Origin: an uncultured Pseudomonadales bacterium
Lineage (GTDB): Bacteria > Pseudomonadota > Gammaproteobacteria > Pseudomonadales > Azotimanducaceae
DNA length: 62,830 nt
NCBI GenBank assembly: GCA_937921865.1
Contig: CAKZWF010000009.1
Coordinates: 1 to 62,830, forward strand
Direction: 5' to 3'
The notes under the pieces are model-generated. The model was given only the letters and a program-made list of their open reading frames with translations. It searched no databases and had not been told where the DNA came from. The position numbers and the translations under genes are program-made. Positions 35,804-44,692 of this stretch are shown one piece after another; positions within the stretch are counted from its first letter, which is position 1; every line of letters begins with the position of its first letter.

Positions 35804-36565
35804 CTAAAGTCGCGTCAGTTTTCGGGTCCATACTGATTGCAGGAATGGATCCAGCAAACGGTACAGCCGTCCGGAAATGTAGACGGGTTTGCCTCGCTCG
35901 CAGGCCCTGAGCCCTTCCCGAACCACGACGTCTGCCGAATACCAGAGCAACCGGGGTGTGCTGGCTTTCATTTCGCTCATTCCGGCAACTTCATGAAAGT
36001 CCGTGTGCGTGAACCCCGGACACAGCGCGCTGACGTTTACCCCTGTGCCTTTCAAAGTCAGCGCAAGTTCTTCTGACAGCGCCACCAGATAAGTTTTGGT
36101 GGGGCCATAGTTGCATCCACCTGCCTGGGCGATTCGCGCCGCGACTGAAGAAACGTTGATCACCCGACCGAAACCCCGCTCGCGCATGCCAGGGATGAAC
36201 AGATGACACAGTTGGGCAACCGACAACATCATCAGTTGCAGGAAGGCCTGCTGTTCTGACCAGTCCCGATCTTCGAGCAGGTCAGGACCCGCTGAGCCAG
36301 CGTTGTTAACCAGATAGTCGATGCTGACGCCGGCATTGCTGACGGCCAGGGCAATATCGTCGGGTGCCTGCGGATCGGCAAGATCGGCACTGCAGGTATT
36401 GACGGTAACGGCGAAGCGGGAGCGCAGATCTGCGGCTATCTGCTCCAGCCGTTCGGCACGTCGTGCAATGAGAAAAAGGTTATAGCCCTGCGCGGCCAGC
36501 TGTTCGGCGAACTCCAAACCCAGCCCGGCGGATGCTCCGGTGATCAGAGCAGTTCTTTCAGACAT
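35804..36565 (-). CDS. Short-chain dehydrogenase/reductase
   Basis: 253 residues from the ATG at 36565 (MSERTALITGASAGLGLEFA). The dinucleotide motif TGASAGLG, NNAGSAG, catalytic Ser in INVSSVAARIA and YGPTK (Tyr-x-x-x-Lys) are all present. The sequence IARRAERLEQIAADL after strand 2, with two arginines, suggests NADP preference. It resembles the YqjQ/DltE-like ketoreductases. It follows the antiporter gene by 25 bases on the same strand and may be co-transcribed. Confidence 0.9.
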   Translation of the reverse strand: MSERTALITGASAGLGLEFAEQLAAQGYNLFLIARRAERLEQIAADLRSRFAVTVNTCSADLADPQAPDDIALAVSNAGVSIDYLVNNAGSAGPDLLEDRDWSEQQAFLQLMMLSVAQLCHLFIPGMRERGFGRVINVSSVAARIAQAGGCNYGPTKTYLVALSEELALTLKGTGVNVSALCPGFTHTDFHEVAGMSEMKASTPRLLWYSADVVVREGLRACERGKPVYISGRLYRLLDPFLQSVWTRKLTRL

Positions 36566-36590
36566 TTTCTGGTTCCTTGCAGCAATAAGA

Positions 36591-37805
36591 TCAGGTTTTT
36601 GATGTGGTGCTAGAGGCGAGCCGCTTTGACAGCGCGGCCACCAGAGGATTAGCTGACAGACCATGCAGCAGCACGCTCAGGATAATTGTGGCAACCACCG
36701 TGTTGGCGATGAGGTCTTCGTGCGGCAGATCTGCGGTCACCACGATTACGCCGAATACTATGCTCGCCAGACCGCGTGGACCAAACCAGCTGACAAAGAG
36801 TTTTTCGCTTGTCCGCAGTCCGGTACCGGTGAGTACCAGAAACACCGGAATCATGCGCACTACCGTGAGACTCAGCAGGGCATAGATCAGAACTTCCCAG
36901 GTGAATTCATGGAAACTGTGTCCGACAACGGCGGCGCCGAAGATGATCCAGGTGATCAGTCCCAGGGTTTCACCGGTGCCTTCTGCGGCCAGCAGAAATT
37001 GTTCTTTGTGTACTTTCGACAAGCCTCCCCAGACCAGGCCGCCGACAAAAGAAGCAATGAATCCACTGCCGCCGAAGTACTGGGCTAATGAAAAGCAGGC
37101 TATGGCTAACGCGATGACCGGCAACTGGCGCCAGGTATCGGTGATCCAGTCTCTGGCTACGCAGAATTTAAGGAATCTGGCCGTGGCAAATGCCAGAGTG
37201 ATGCCTACGACTGCGCCAATACCAATCTCTTCAGCAAACAGACGCAGGGCCAGCTGCGTTGTCCCACCATCGAAGTTGGACTCAGCAGCGAGTGCCAGAA
37301 ATAGAAATAGAATCGGTACACAGATCCCGTCATTGAGGCCGCTTTCAACGTTCAGGCCCTGACGGATGTTGGCGGGGACCTTTTTGTCGGCAACAACAGC
37401 CGCGCCCAGCGCGGCATCGGTGGGTGCCAGCATGGTGGCCAGGATCGCCAGTTCCAGGAGACCGAACTGTGGAAATATCACTCCACCGGCGAAGTAGCCC
37501 AGCAGTATGGTCAGAGGGAGACCGATCAGAAGTAATCGTTCGGGAATGCCACTGCTTCGCCGCAGAACACCCAGGTCAGCGTTAGCTGCATCGGTGAACA
37601 GGACCACGGCCAGAGTGACTTCCGCAACTGAGCGTAAGCCTTCGCTGTCGATATCCAGGTGCAGCCAGCCCAGGAACAGGGGACCTGCCAGCAGGCCGAA
37701 CGCTGTGAAAATAATCGCGCCGCTGATCGGTGTCCGGGAGATGCCACCAGCTGTTGCGCTGTAGAGCAGGGTGAAGATGGCGAAAATTGCCAGCAGTTCA
37801 TACAT
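36591..37805 (-). CDS. Cation:proton antiporter (CPA1 / NhaP type)
   Basis: 404 residues, about twelve membrane helices. The ion-binding regions are FTDAANADLGVL in helix 3, MLAPTDAALGAAVVADKKVP and NVESGLNDGICVPILFLFLA (the ND pair of the CPA1 family), and the re-entrant part SWFGPRGLASIVFGVI. It exchanges Na+ or K+ for protons across the inner membrane. It lacks the large cytoplasmic C-terminal domain of some NhaP proteins. A 114-base gap separates it from the upstream PQQ-dehydrogenase gene. Confidence 0.9.
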   Translation of the reverse strand: MYELLAIFAIFTLLYSATAGGISRTPISGAIIFTAFGLLAGPLFLGWLHLDIDSEGLRSVAEVTLAVVLFTDAANADLGVLRRSSGIPERLLLIGLPLTILLGYFAGGVIFPQFGLLELAILATMLAPTDAALGAAVVADKKVPANIRQGLNVESGLNDGICVPILFLFLALAAESNFDGGTTQLALRLFAEEIGIGAVVGITLAFATARFLKFCVARDWITDTWRQLPVIALAIACFSLAQYFGGSGFIASFVGGLVWGGLSKVHKEQFLLAAEGTGETLGLITWIIFGAAVVGHSFHEFTWEVLIYALLSLTVVRMIPVFLVLTGTGLRTSEKLFVSWFGPRGLASIVFGVIVVTADLPHEDLIANTVVATIILSVLLHGLSANPLVAALSKRLASSTTSKT

Positions 37806-37881
37806 TGGAAGACCTTTTAGTTGTTATGCGCAGACCGGTTGACGTCAGAATGCTAACTATAGTGAATCCGCGATAGACCAT

Positions 37882-37899
37882 CTCGTCGCTCTAGACGAG
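37882..37899. terminator. Short hairpin after the PQQ-dehydrogenase gene
   Basis: CTCGTC and GACGAG (6-base arms, 6-base loop GCTCTA) lie between the dehydrogenase stop and the antiporter start. No T run follows on the minus strand, so if it is a terminator it is not of the classic intrinsic kind. It may simply be a regulatory dyad for the antiporter. Confidence 0.3.
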
Positions 37900-37919
37900 G
37901 AATCAGGCTCGGCCAGGTG

Positions 37920-39566
37920 TTACTGATTCAAGCCGAAAACATAGAGCGTCTGCCCGCCGGTGATCGCGACTCGCTGTTTGCCGTCGATGGCAAATCCCAT
38001 CGGATTGGTGCGGATATGTGCGCCGGTGTTGAAACGCCACAGGGCTTGGCCGGAAGTTGCATCCAACGCGAAGAAATAGCCTTCATTGCTGGATCCGAAA
38101 ACCAGTCCGCCGCCAGTCGCCATGACTCCGGACCAGGGCGGTGACTGCAACGGGAATTCCCACTGCTGTTCTCCTGTTAAGCCGTTGAGTGCGAGCACTG
38201 CGCCGGATGCGTCGTCTCCAGACAGGGCCTGTTCACCACCGCCCAGAAAAGGCGTACCCGGCTCATACTCCGCATCAGCTTTGTAGTAAACGGCACCCAT
38301 GCGTCGGTTGGCGACAAAAAACTGTTCGGTGTCGGGATTGTAAGAAGGGGAGAACCAGTTGGTGGCACCCTGCAGGCTTGGCCAGACCAGAGTGCCTTCT
38401 TCGGACGGCTCTTTGTCGGGGATCAGGATAGGTCGTCCGGTACCGTCGATGCCGGCTGCCCAGGTCTGCTTTGAGTACTGTGAGGCGTGGACAAACTCTC
38501 CGTTGGTTCGATCGATCAGATAGTAAAATGCGTTGCGATTCGCCAGCGCAACCAGCTTTCTGTTCTGGCCTTTGATTTTGCCGTCGATGAGTATCGGTAT
38601 CTGATTGGCATCCCAGTCGTGGGTATCGTGTGGTGTGTATTGAAAGTGCCAGCGCATCTCGCCGGTCGCCGGATCCAGCGCCAGCAGTGAACAGGTGAAC
38701 AGATTGTCGCCCGGGCGCAGGTCACCGTTCCAGTCGGGCGCCGGGTTGCCGGTGGTCCAGTACAGCAGGTCGAGTTCAGGATCATAAGACCCGGTCAGCC
38801 AGGTTGAACCACCCCCCGTCTGCCAGCTGTCACCCTGCCAGGTTTCGCTGCCAGGTTCGCCAGGCGCCGGTACTGTGTAAGTACGCCAGACCCGTTCTCC
38901 GGTTTTTGCATCGTAAGCGTCGATGAATGCACGAACACCGGCCTCAGCGCCACTCATGCCGATGATGACCAGGTTGTCGACAACCAGTGGAGCCAGGGTC
39001 AGAGAAAATCCGACAGAGTTGTCCGCGACCTCGGTTTCCCAGCGAACCGCACCGGTTCCGGCATCGAGCGCAAACAGACGGGCATCCAAAGTACCAACAA
39101 ACACCGTCTCATCGAGAATGGCCAGGCCGCGATTGACCTTCGGGAAGCCTATGTGCAGAACTTCTTCGTCAATTTCCGGTGACCAGTGCCAGAGCAGTCG
39201 GCCGGTCAGCGCATCGAGCGCGGTAACGCTACTCGGTGACTCGGTCAGGTACATGATGCCCTCAGCCACCAGTGGCGTGGTCTCCTGAAGTCCGGCGCCC
39301 GACATGTCCGTCGGCTGCATCTGATAAGCCCAGATGACCTTGAGGTCTTTGACGGTGTCCCGGTTGATCTGCGCCAGTGGTGAAAACCGCTCAGACCGAT
39401 ATCCACCGGAATAGGAAAGCCAATCTGCGCCGTTTGCTTCGTCTGCAAGCAGCCGTTCGAAATTGATCTGTGCTGCTGATGGGATGGCGATGGTGATCAC
39501 AATCAGCGTTATCAGGCTGCGGATGGTGAGCGGGACGGACTTCTTCACAGCGGCGCAATGATTCAT
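37920..39566 (-). CDS. PQQ-dependent (quinoprotein) dehydrogenase with D-x-D metal motif
   Basis: 548 residues. A signal peptide (about 1-32) leads to an eight-bladed propeller with repeated tryptophan-docking phrases such as LLALDPATGEMRWHFQY and SSVTALDALTGRLLWHW. The active-site block HDTHDWDANQIP has Asp317 and Asp319. This D-x-D spacing is the signature of lanthanide-using XoxF/PedH-type enzymes, whereas calcium enzymes have Ala or Ser at the second position. The vicinal Cys-Cys of methanol/ethanol dehydrogenases is missing (HIGFPKVNRG at that place). It oxidises an unknown alcohol or aldehyde in the periplasm. Its start overlaps the cytochrome stop by four bases, so that cytochrome is the likely acceptor. 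Confidence 0.88.
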   Translation of the reverse strand: MNHCAAVKKSVPLTIRSLITLIVITIAIPSAAQINFERLLADEANGADWLSYSGGYRSERFSPLAQINRDTVKDLKVIWAYQMQPTDMSGAGLQETTPLVAEGIMYLTESPSSVTALDALTGRLLWHWSPEIDEEVLHIGFPKVNRGLAILDETVFVGTLDARLFALDAGTGAVRWETEVADNSVGFSLTLAPLVVDNLVIIGMSGAEAGVRAFIDAYDAKTGERVWRTYTVPAPGEPGSETWQGDSWQTGGGSTWLTGSYDPELDLLYWTTGNPAPDWNGDLRPGDNLFTCSLLALDPATGEMRWHFQYTPHDTHDWDANQIPILIDGKIKGQNRKLVALANRNAFYYLIDRTNGEFVHASQYSKQTWAAGIDGTGRPILIPDKEPSEEGTLVWPSLQGATNWFSPSYNPDTEQFFVANRRMGAVYYKADAEYEPGTPFLGGGEQALSGDDASGAVLALNGLTGEQQWEFPLQSPPWSGVMATGGGLVFGSSNEGYFFALDATSGQALWRFNTGAHIRTNPMGFAIDGKQRVAITGGQTLYVFGLNQ

Positions 39567-40390
39567 GAGTCTCCTTTAAGGCTCATCAGATAGGAGACCA
39601 GATCGTCGGTATTCTGGTTATTAAGCACAGTCAGGTAGCCGGGCATCAGGCTGTGACCGAAGGCTTTTTCGTAACGCAGCAGCTGACTTTTCTCGAATGA
39701 ATGAATAGTGCCGCGGAGATCCCGAAGCTGAACGCTGAATTCATCTTCAGATACCCGCAGCCCTTCGTATTCCCCGTCGCTGGCTACGGCTCTTACGGTC
39801 AGAAAGCCGTTGATACGTCCGGTTATCTGACTATCCAGCATGGGTGAATCAGCATCCGGGTTAGTCAGAGAGCGACGCAGATACTCAGCGTTGCGACGCA
39901 ATCCCACCTCGGTCAGTTCGGGTCCTACACCGCGACCCTGGCCGCGGCTGATATGGCAGGTGGCACAGGCGCTGTCTGCATAGAGGATCGCACCCGCAGC
40001 GGGATCACCCGGCATGGGCTCTTCTGGCAGTTTGCCGAGAGAGCGGACGAACCCTGCAATCTGCCAGATTTCATCGTCATTGGGAGCCCAGGTGCCGGGC
40101 ATGCCGGTGCCCTGGATTCCGTCGTTGATCACTTCGAAGAGACTTTCGTCATCGCTGACGTGTTTCAAGCGGGCACGTTGCAGGCTCGGACCCTCACCAC
40201 CATCACCCTGCATGCCATGACAGCGCGCGCAATGCACGCTGAACAGTTGTCGGCCGGCGGCGAGATCAGTCTCGTTCATGGCCGGGATTGGCGAGGCAGA
40301 CGATTGCCCGTTGTCCTCCGGTTGGTTTGCCCAGGTCGCGGGCGTGAGCAACAACGCGGTGCACAAGCACAGTGTTGTTCTCCAAGTCAT
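39563..40390 (-). CDS. Periplasmic dihaem c-type cytochrome
   Basis: 275 residues from the ATG at 40390. After a signal peptide (LCLCTALLLTPATWA) come two haem sites, CARCHG (near 52) and CATCHI (near 140), each in a cytochrome-c domain. A C-terminal region (RINGFLTVRAVASDGEYEGL and SYLMSLKGDS) is like the cytochrome-linked domains of quinoprotein partners. It should accept electrons from the PQQ-dehydrogenase encoded directly downstream and pass them to an oxidase. It overlaps both neighbouring genes by four bases. Confidence 0.88.
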   Translation of the reverse strand: MTWRTTLCLCTALLLTPATWANQPEDNGQSSASPIPAMNETDLAAGRQLFSVHCARCHGMQGDGGEGPSLQRARLKHVSDDESLFEVINDGIQGTGMPGTWAPNDDEIWQIAGFVRSLGKLPEEPMPGDPAAGAILYADSACATCHISRGQGRGVGPELTEVGLRRNAEYLRRSLTNPDADSPMLDSQITGRINGFLTVRAVASDGEYEGLRVSEDEFSVQLRDLRGTIHSFEKSQLLRYEKAFGHSLMPGYLTVLNNQNTDDLVSYLMSLKGDS

Positions 40391-41550
40391 ATAGACAGGT
40401 CTTTCAGATTGTAGTCCCGGACAATGTGCTCGAAACACTCGCGGTTGAACCGATAGTCATCTTCCAGCCCGACGAACGGCTGGTAGCTGAAGCGCGTTTC
40501 CTCCGGATGGTGCCGGGCGCGGGCATCAATCGCCACCTGGATCAGTTGTGAACGCTCAAAGATGCGCTGTTCATCGTAGGTTTCAGTCGCTGACTGACCG
40601 AGCGCACCGTGGGCGTCGAGTATTGAAGAACGGCGATGAAAACCGAACGTCAGTGAAACCCGCAGGTCCTGAGAGGTGTTGGCGAAGGATCCGTGCAGCA
40701 TCTGCCGATTCACGACGGTGACATCCCCTGGCTGACACAGCAGTGGGATCGCGTCGGGCAGCTGCTCGCTGCCAGCGTTGTCTGCGATCAGAGATTTGAT
40801 GTCTATCCGACCCAGTTTGTGGGTGCCAGGGACCACCCATAGACAGTTACGCGCGGTACATTTATAGAGCTGTACCTGGAAGTTGAAGCCGTGAATGCCG
40901 TCGTCCCAGTCTGGGTTGTCCCAATGGGTGACGCCATCCTGATGCCAGGACACCGATCCGCCAAGCCCGGGTAGTTTGACGAAAGTGGCATCGTTGTAGG
41001 GGACAAAATCATCACCGTTGATTGCCGCGGCAATGGCCAGCAGATCAGGATGACCGTACAGCCGCAATCCCGATGGCATGGTCTGACACATGCCGGTGAG
41101 AATATGCACTACTTCATCGGGTGCTGTATCCGAAGGGGTGGGTTGAATCATTCTAGTGGGATGCCGCCCGCCCAGAATTTTTGTCCCACCCCAGGGGTCA
41201 GACAGGGGTTTGATGAACAGGTAGGGGTTGATCGCGAAGTCCTGGCCGTAGGCCGGCCTGCCAAGGTGATCGACGCTCGCACCCTGACCAGTGGGCGCAT
41301 GATCAAGCAGGAACTGAATATCGGCTCTCAGTTCGGCAATTTCCTGCTCGTCGACGATACCTTCGAAGACGTAGCAACCATGTTCTCGATAGGCGGCCAG
41401 GATGTCTGGATGCAGACCTCCACTGGCGTCGAAGCGCAGTGGACCTCGATTGCTCAGCTGTGCCGCGCGTGCGCAGCCGGCATGGACGTAACTGGCCATG
41501 CTTGCTGCATGTTGTGCGGCGCTCACAGACCCCAGTTCGGTTTCGCTCAT
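40387..41550 (-). CDS. Phytanoyl-CoA dioxygenase family protein
   Basis: 387 residues. The Fe(II)/2-oxoglutarate site is visible: VSWHQDGVTHW supplies His and Asp (near 203 and 205), and QMLHGSFANTSQDLRVSLT supplies the distal His and the 2-oxoglutarate Arg. Members hydroxylate diverse small molecules, not only phytanoyl-CoA. It is the first gene of a three-gene operon with the cytochrome and the quinoprotein, which suggests the hydroxylated product becomes the alcohol oxidised in the periplasm. That pathway order is inference. Confidence 0.88.
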   Translation of the reverse strand: MSETELGSVSAAQHAASMASYVHAGCARAAQLSNRGPLRFDASGGLHPDILAAYREHGCYVFEGIVDEQEIAELRADIQFLLDHAPTGQGASVDHLGRPAYGQDFAINPYLFIKPLSDPWGGTKILGGRHPTRMIQPTPSDTAPDEVVHILTGMCQTMPSGLRLYGHPDLLAIAAAINGDDFVPYNDATFVKLPGLGGSVSWHQDGVTHWDNPDWDDGIHGFNFQVQLYKCTARNCLWVVPGTHKLGRIDIKSLIADNAGSEQLPDAIPLLCQPGDVTVVNRQMLHGSFANTSQDLRVSLTFGFHRRSSILDAHGALGQSATETYDEQRIFERSQLIQVAIDARARHHPEETRFSYQPFVGLEDDYRFNRECFEHIVRDYNLKDLSI

Positions 41551-41673
41551 GACTCGCTCCCCAGCATGGTCAGAACAGATGCTACCACTATTTTTCGGGG
41601 TTTTACCCCTGCGCCTGATTGCCTATGCTCGGGCTCCAGAACCAGTGTTGTAGAGACGAAGGAACCAGCAACG

Positions 41674-43779
41674 ATGTCGACAGGGGATATTCAGCAAGGC
41701 GCAACGCTTCCCGAAGATTACGCCGAAAGGGTTTATGCAGGTGTCCTGGGTAAAGTCATTGGCGTTTATCTCGGACGACCGTTCGAAGGCTGGAGTTATC
41801 AACTCATCCAGGAAAAGCTCGGAGACATCGACTACTACGTACACGATAAACTCAACGTGCCTCTGATCGTTACTGACGACGACATCTCTGGAACGTTTAC
41901 TTTTCTGCGGGCGCTTGAAGATCATGGTATCCGTGCCGATATCAGCGCGCGGGAAGTGGGTGAGAGCTGGCTCAACTATCTGATCAGGGAGCGGACAATC
42001 CTATGGTGGGGCGGGTTAGGCAATTCCACTGAACACACTGCTTATATTCGCCTTGCCAGCGGCATCGAAGCGCCCCGGAGCGGTTCGATGGCGCTTAACG
42101 GCAAGGTCGTTTCTGAACAGATCGGTGCGCAGATCTTTATTGATGGCTGGGCCATGGTTGCGCCTGGCAATCCTGATCAGGCGGTGCGGTTTGCCGAAGC
42201 GGCAGCCAGGGTCAGCCATGATGGTGAAGCGGTTTATGGCGCCAAAGTACTTGCGGCGATGGAAGCCATGGCCTTTGTGGAATCAGATACCGATGTGCTG
42301 ATTGATACCGCCCTTGGCTATATTCCCACCGATTCGGTGATTGCCCGGATGATTGGTGACATCCGCCACTGGCATGCCATCGAAAAAGACTGGCGGGCTA
42401 CCCGTGAACAGATTGAAGCCAACTATGGTTATGACCGCTATGGTGGCAACTGCCACATGGTTCCGAATCATGGCCTGATCATTCATTCGCTGCTGCACGG
42501 TGACGGTGATTTTTCTCAGACCATGAAGATCATCAACACCTGCGGTTGGGATACCGACTGCAATTCCGGCAATGTCGGCTGCCTGGTCGGTATCAAGGAA
42601 GGCCTGGCAGGGATTGATGCTGGTCTGAACCGCGGGCTGGACTGGCGCGGCCCGGTAGCCGACAGGCTCTATCTGCCAACGGCTGAAGGAGGCAGAGCGA
42701 TCAGCGATTGTGCTGCGGAAGCGCTGCATGTGGTGAATATGGGCCGGTCTCTGGTGGGTGTCGCACCGCTGAAGCCGAAAGACGGTGCGCAGTTTCATTT
42801 TTCCCTGCCCGGTTCGGTGCAGGGTTTTCAGGTAGTTGCCGGAGAGGGGGAACTCAGCAATCAGTCAATGCCGGAAGGCGGTCGGGGTTTGAAGCTCACG
42901 TTCACCAATCCCGTGCGGGTGGCAACTCCGGTGTTCGTGCCGTCGAAAGACACTGCAAAATACTTTGAACGCGGTGGCTATGCGCTGCTTGCGTCACCCA
43001 GAGTTTTTACCGGGCAGACTCTGCAGGCGGACCTGCTGTGTGATGGTTCCGGCGTAACCGTGCGGCTGTCGTTGTGTTGTTACGGAGAAGACGATCAGCC
43101 TGTGCAGATCAGTGGTGAAGTGATTGCACTGGATTCCGGGTCCCATCAGCGGCTGGCGTTGGCAGTGCCCGAAGTGCCGGGGCCAATATTCGATGTTGGT
43201 GTGGAAGTAGTCTCCGGATCAGGCTCTATCTGGCTGGATTCCCTGCGCTGGAGCGGAGAACCGGCGCTGACGCTTTCTCGACCCCCTCACAAAGGCACCA
43301 TGTGGCGGCGCGCCTGGGTGGATGCGGTGGACTCGCTCACAGCCTGGCGGCACCTGCCGGAAATGTTCCGTCTGATTCAAAATGAGGGCACGGGCCTTGC
43401 AATGCAGGGCACACGGGAGTGGCGGGACTATTGTGTGAGCGCAGAAATGACCCCGCATATGGCGGTCCGAACCGGCGTGGCGATCAGAGTTCAGGGCTTG
43501 CGGCGCTACTATGCGCTGTTGCTATCGCCTGAGAATCGTCTGCAGCTGGTTCGGATGCTGCACCAGGAGACGATACTCGCTGAGATGGACTTTCCCTGGG
43601 AGTTCGATCGTACCTACCAGATGACACTGAGCGCCCAGGGAGATCGGTTGTGTGCAGCTATCGACGGCGTTGACCTGTTCGAGGTTGAAGATGACACATT
43701 ACAAAACGGTGCGCTGGGACTGGTGGTCGAAGCGGGCCGGGTAGATGTTCAACAGGTGCAGGTCGACGGCGTCACATAG
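41674..43779 (+). CDS. ADP-ribosylglycohydrolase-fold protein fused to C-terminal beta-sandwich domains
   Basis: 701 residues from the ATG at 41674; the open frame back to 41050 runs antisense through the dioxygenase gene and is not coding. The N-terminal 330 residues are an ADP-ribosylglycohydrolase fold: YAGVLGKVIGVYLGRPFEGW, metal site VTDDDISGTFTF (near 66), and second site WDTDCNSGNVGCLVG (near 292). A linker and a beta-rich domain (about 370-535) follow. The last 165 residues resemble the concanavalin/LamG-like domain of sugar-ester or keto-disaccharide hydrolases (ISRVQ-like LRRYYALLLSPENRLQLVRM). No signal peptide. It may act on a ribosyl or other N-glycosyl bond in a small molecule rather than on modified proteins. 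Convergent overlap with the next gene is 8 bases. Confidence 0.82.
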   Translation: MSTGDIQQGATLPEDYAERVYAGVLGKVIGVYLGRPFEGWSYQLIQEKLGDIDYYVHDKLNVPLIVTDDDISGTFTFLRALEDHGIRADISAREVGESWLNYLIRERTILWWGGLGNSTEHTAYIRLASGIEAPRSGSMALNGKVVSEQIGAQIFIDGWAMVAPGNPDQAVRFAEAAARVSHDGEAVYGAKVLAAMEAMAFVESDTDVLIDTALGYIPTDSVIARMIGDIRHWHAIEKDWRATREQIEANYGYDRYGGNCHMVPNHGLIIHSLLHGDGDFSQTMKIINTCGWDTDCNSGNVGCLVGIKEGLAGIDAGLNRGLDWRGPVADRLYLPTAEGGRAISDCAAEALHVVNMGRSLVGVAPLKPKDGAQFHFSLPGSVQGFQVVAGEGELSNQSMPEGGRGLKLTFTNPVRVATPVFVPSKDTAKYFERGGYALLASPRVFTGQTLQADLLCDGSGVTVRLSLCCYGEDDQPVQISGEVIALDSGSHQRLALAVPEVPGPIFDVGVEVVSGSGSIWLDSLRWSGEPALTLSRPPHKGTMWRRAWVDAVDSLTAWRHLPEMFRLIQNEGTGLAMQGTREWRDYCVSAEMTPHMAVRTGVAIRVQGLRRYYALLLSPENRLQLVRMLHQETILAEMDFPWEFDRTYQMTLSAQGDRLCAAIDGVDLFEVEDDTLQNGALGLVVEAGRVDVQQVQVDGVT

Positions 43780-44692
43780 CTGTTACTGCCGCGCTCAGTA
43801 ATTGAACATTGGTTTCCATAACTGCAAGAAAGTCTCCGGAATCCGGTCGTCGGCCAAGCGGTTTGAACACGACCACGACAATGCCACGCTTGCGCAGTTC
43901 GGACTCGATTTCCGGAATAGGCTGGTCTTCCCAGAGCATGATAGTCGCGGGGTGTTCGCTGAGAATTTTATCGAGAGCGTTCCAATCGGCTTCATCTGGA
44001 TAGATCTCAGGCTCCCAGTGCAGAGCCTGTCCATTGAGACCGTAGCGATCAGACAGGTACTGATAAACCGGATGGGAGAAAAGTACCGGCGCATTATCCA
44101 GTATTTGACCTGCTTCGATCAGCGCAGCGTCGATGCTCGACAATTCAGATTGCAGAGCTGCGAGGCGTTGTTCGAGTTCCTGGGGATCGACCATAAGTTT
44201 CTGCAGGGCCTGGGCAACAGCCGCCGCCTGAAGGGATGCAAGTGACATATCGAGCCAGGTCGTGAAAGCGATTTCGCCATGACTGTGATCTCCTTCTGGC
44301 CCGTGACTGTGTACGGGTCCGGTATCCAGTTCAATGAAGTGCCCAGTGTAGGCGGTGCTGGTATCCACCTGAGTATTTGCCGGCAGGCTTACCCGATTTA
44401 CCCAGGCGTAGCCGGGGCCGTTTAGCAGAATGAGATCTGCCTGCTGGTAGCCCAGCACAATTTCTGGCTGCGGCTGCCAGTAGGCAGGATCTTCCTCGGC
44501 TGGTACCGGCAGTTCCACCCTCAGGCCGCCTTGGCCCAAATATTCGGCAAAGAATGCCAGTGGATAATTTACCGTATACACGATGCCTTCCTGGAGTGCG
44601 GCTGCAGGCTGTGCATCACCTTGTTGGTCAGGTGGCTGGCTGCAACCGACACTCAACGTCAGCAGCAACAGCGCAGTCAGCTGGCGCAGCAT
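43772..44692 (-). CDS. Zinc-type (ZnuA-like) substrate-binding lipoprotein
   Basis: 306 residues from the ATG at 44692 (TGATG overlap with the permease stop). The lipobox LSVGC puts the lipid on Cys17. The cluster A-I fold of metal-binding proteins shows in VYTVNYPLAFFAEYLG, ADLILLNGPGYAWV and APVLFSHPVYQYL. A histidine-rich loop (GPVHSHGPEGDHSHGE, near 124-139) is typical of zinc-binding members. It is encoded with an FtsX-type permease and LolD-type ATPase, not with ZnuB/ZnuC. It may deliver or sense zinc at that membrane complex. Confidence 0.85.
   Translation of the reverse strand: MLRQLTALLLLTLSVGCSQPPDQQGDAQPAAALQEGIVYTVNYPLAFFAEYLGQGGLRVELPVPAEEDPAYWQPQPEIVLGYQQADLILLNGPGYAWVNRVSLPANTQVDTSTAYTGHFIELDTGPVHSHGPEGDHSHGEIAFTTWLDMSLASLQAAAVAQALQKLMVDPQELEQRLAALQSELSSIDAALIEAGQILDNAPVLFSHPVYQYLSDRYGLNGQALHWEPEIYPDEADWNALDKILSEHPATIMLWEDQPIPEIESELRKRGIVVVVFKPLGRRPDSGDFLAVMETNVQLLSAAVTAM

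Noticed and set aside
41050..41673. N-terminal extension of 208 codons on the ADP-ribosylglycohydrolase frame
   Set aside because: It is antisense to the phytanoyl-dioxygenase gene and has no family sequence; the ATG at 41674 has a ribosome site and starts the conserved domain.
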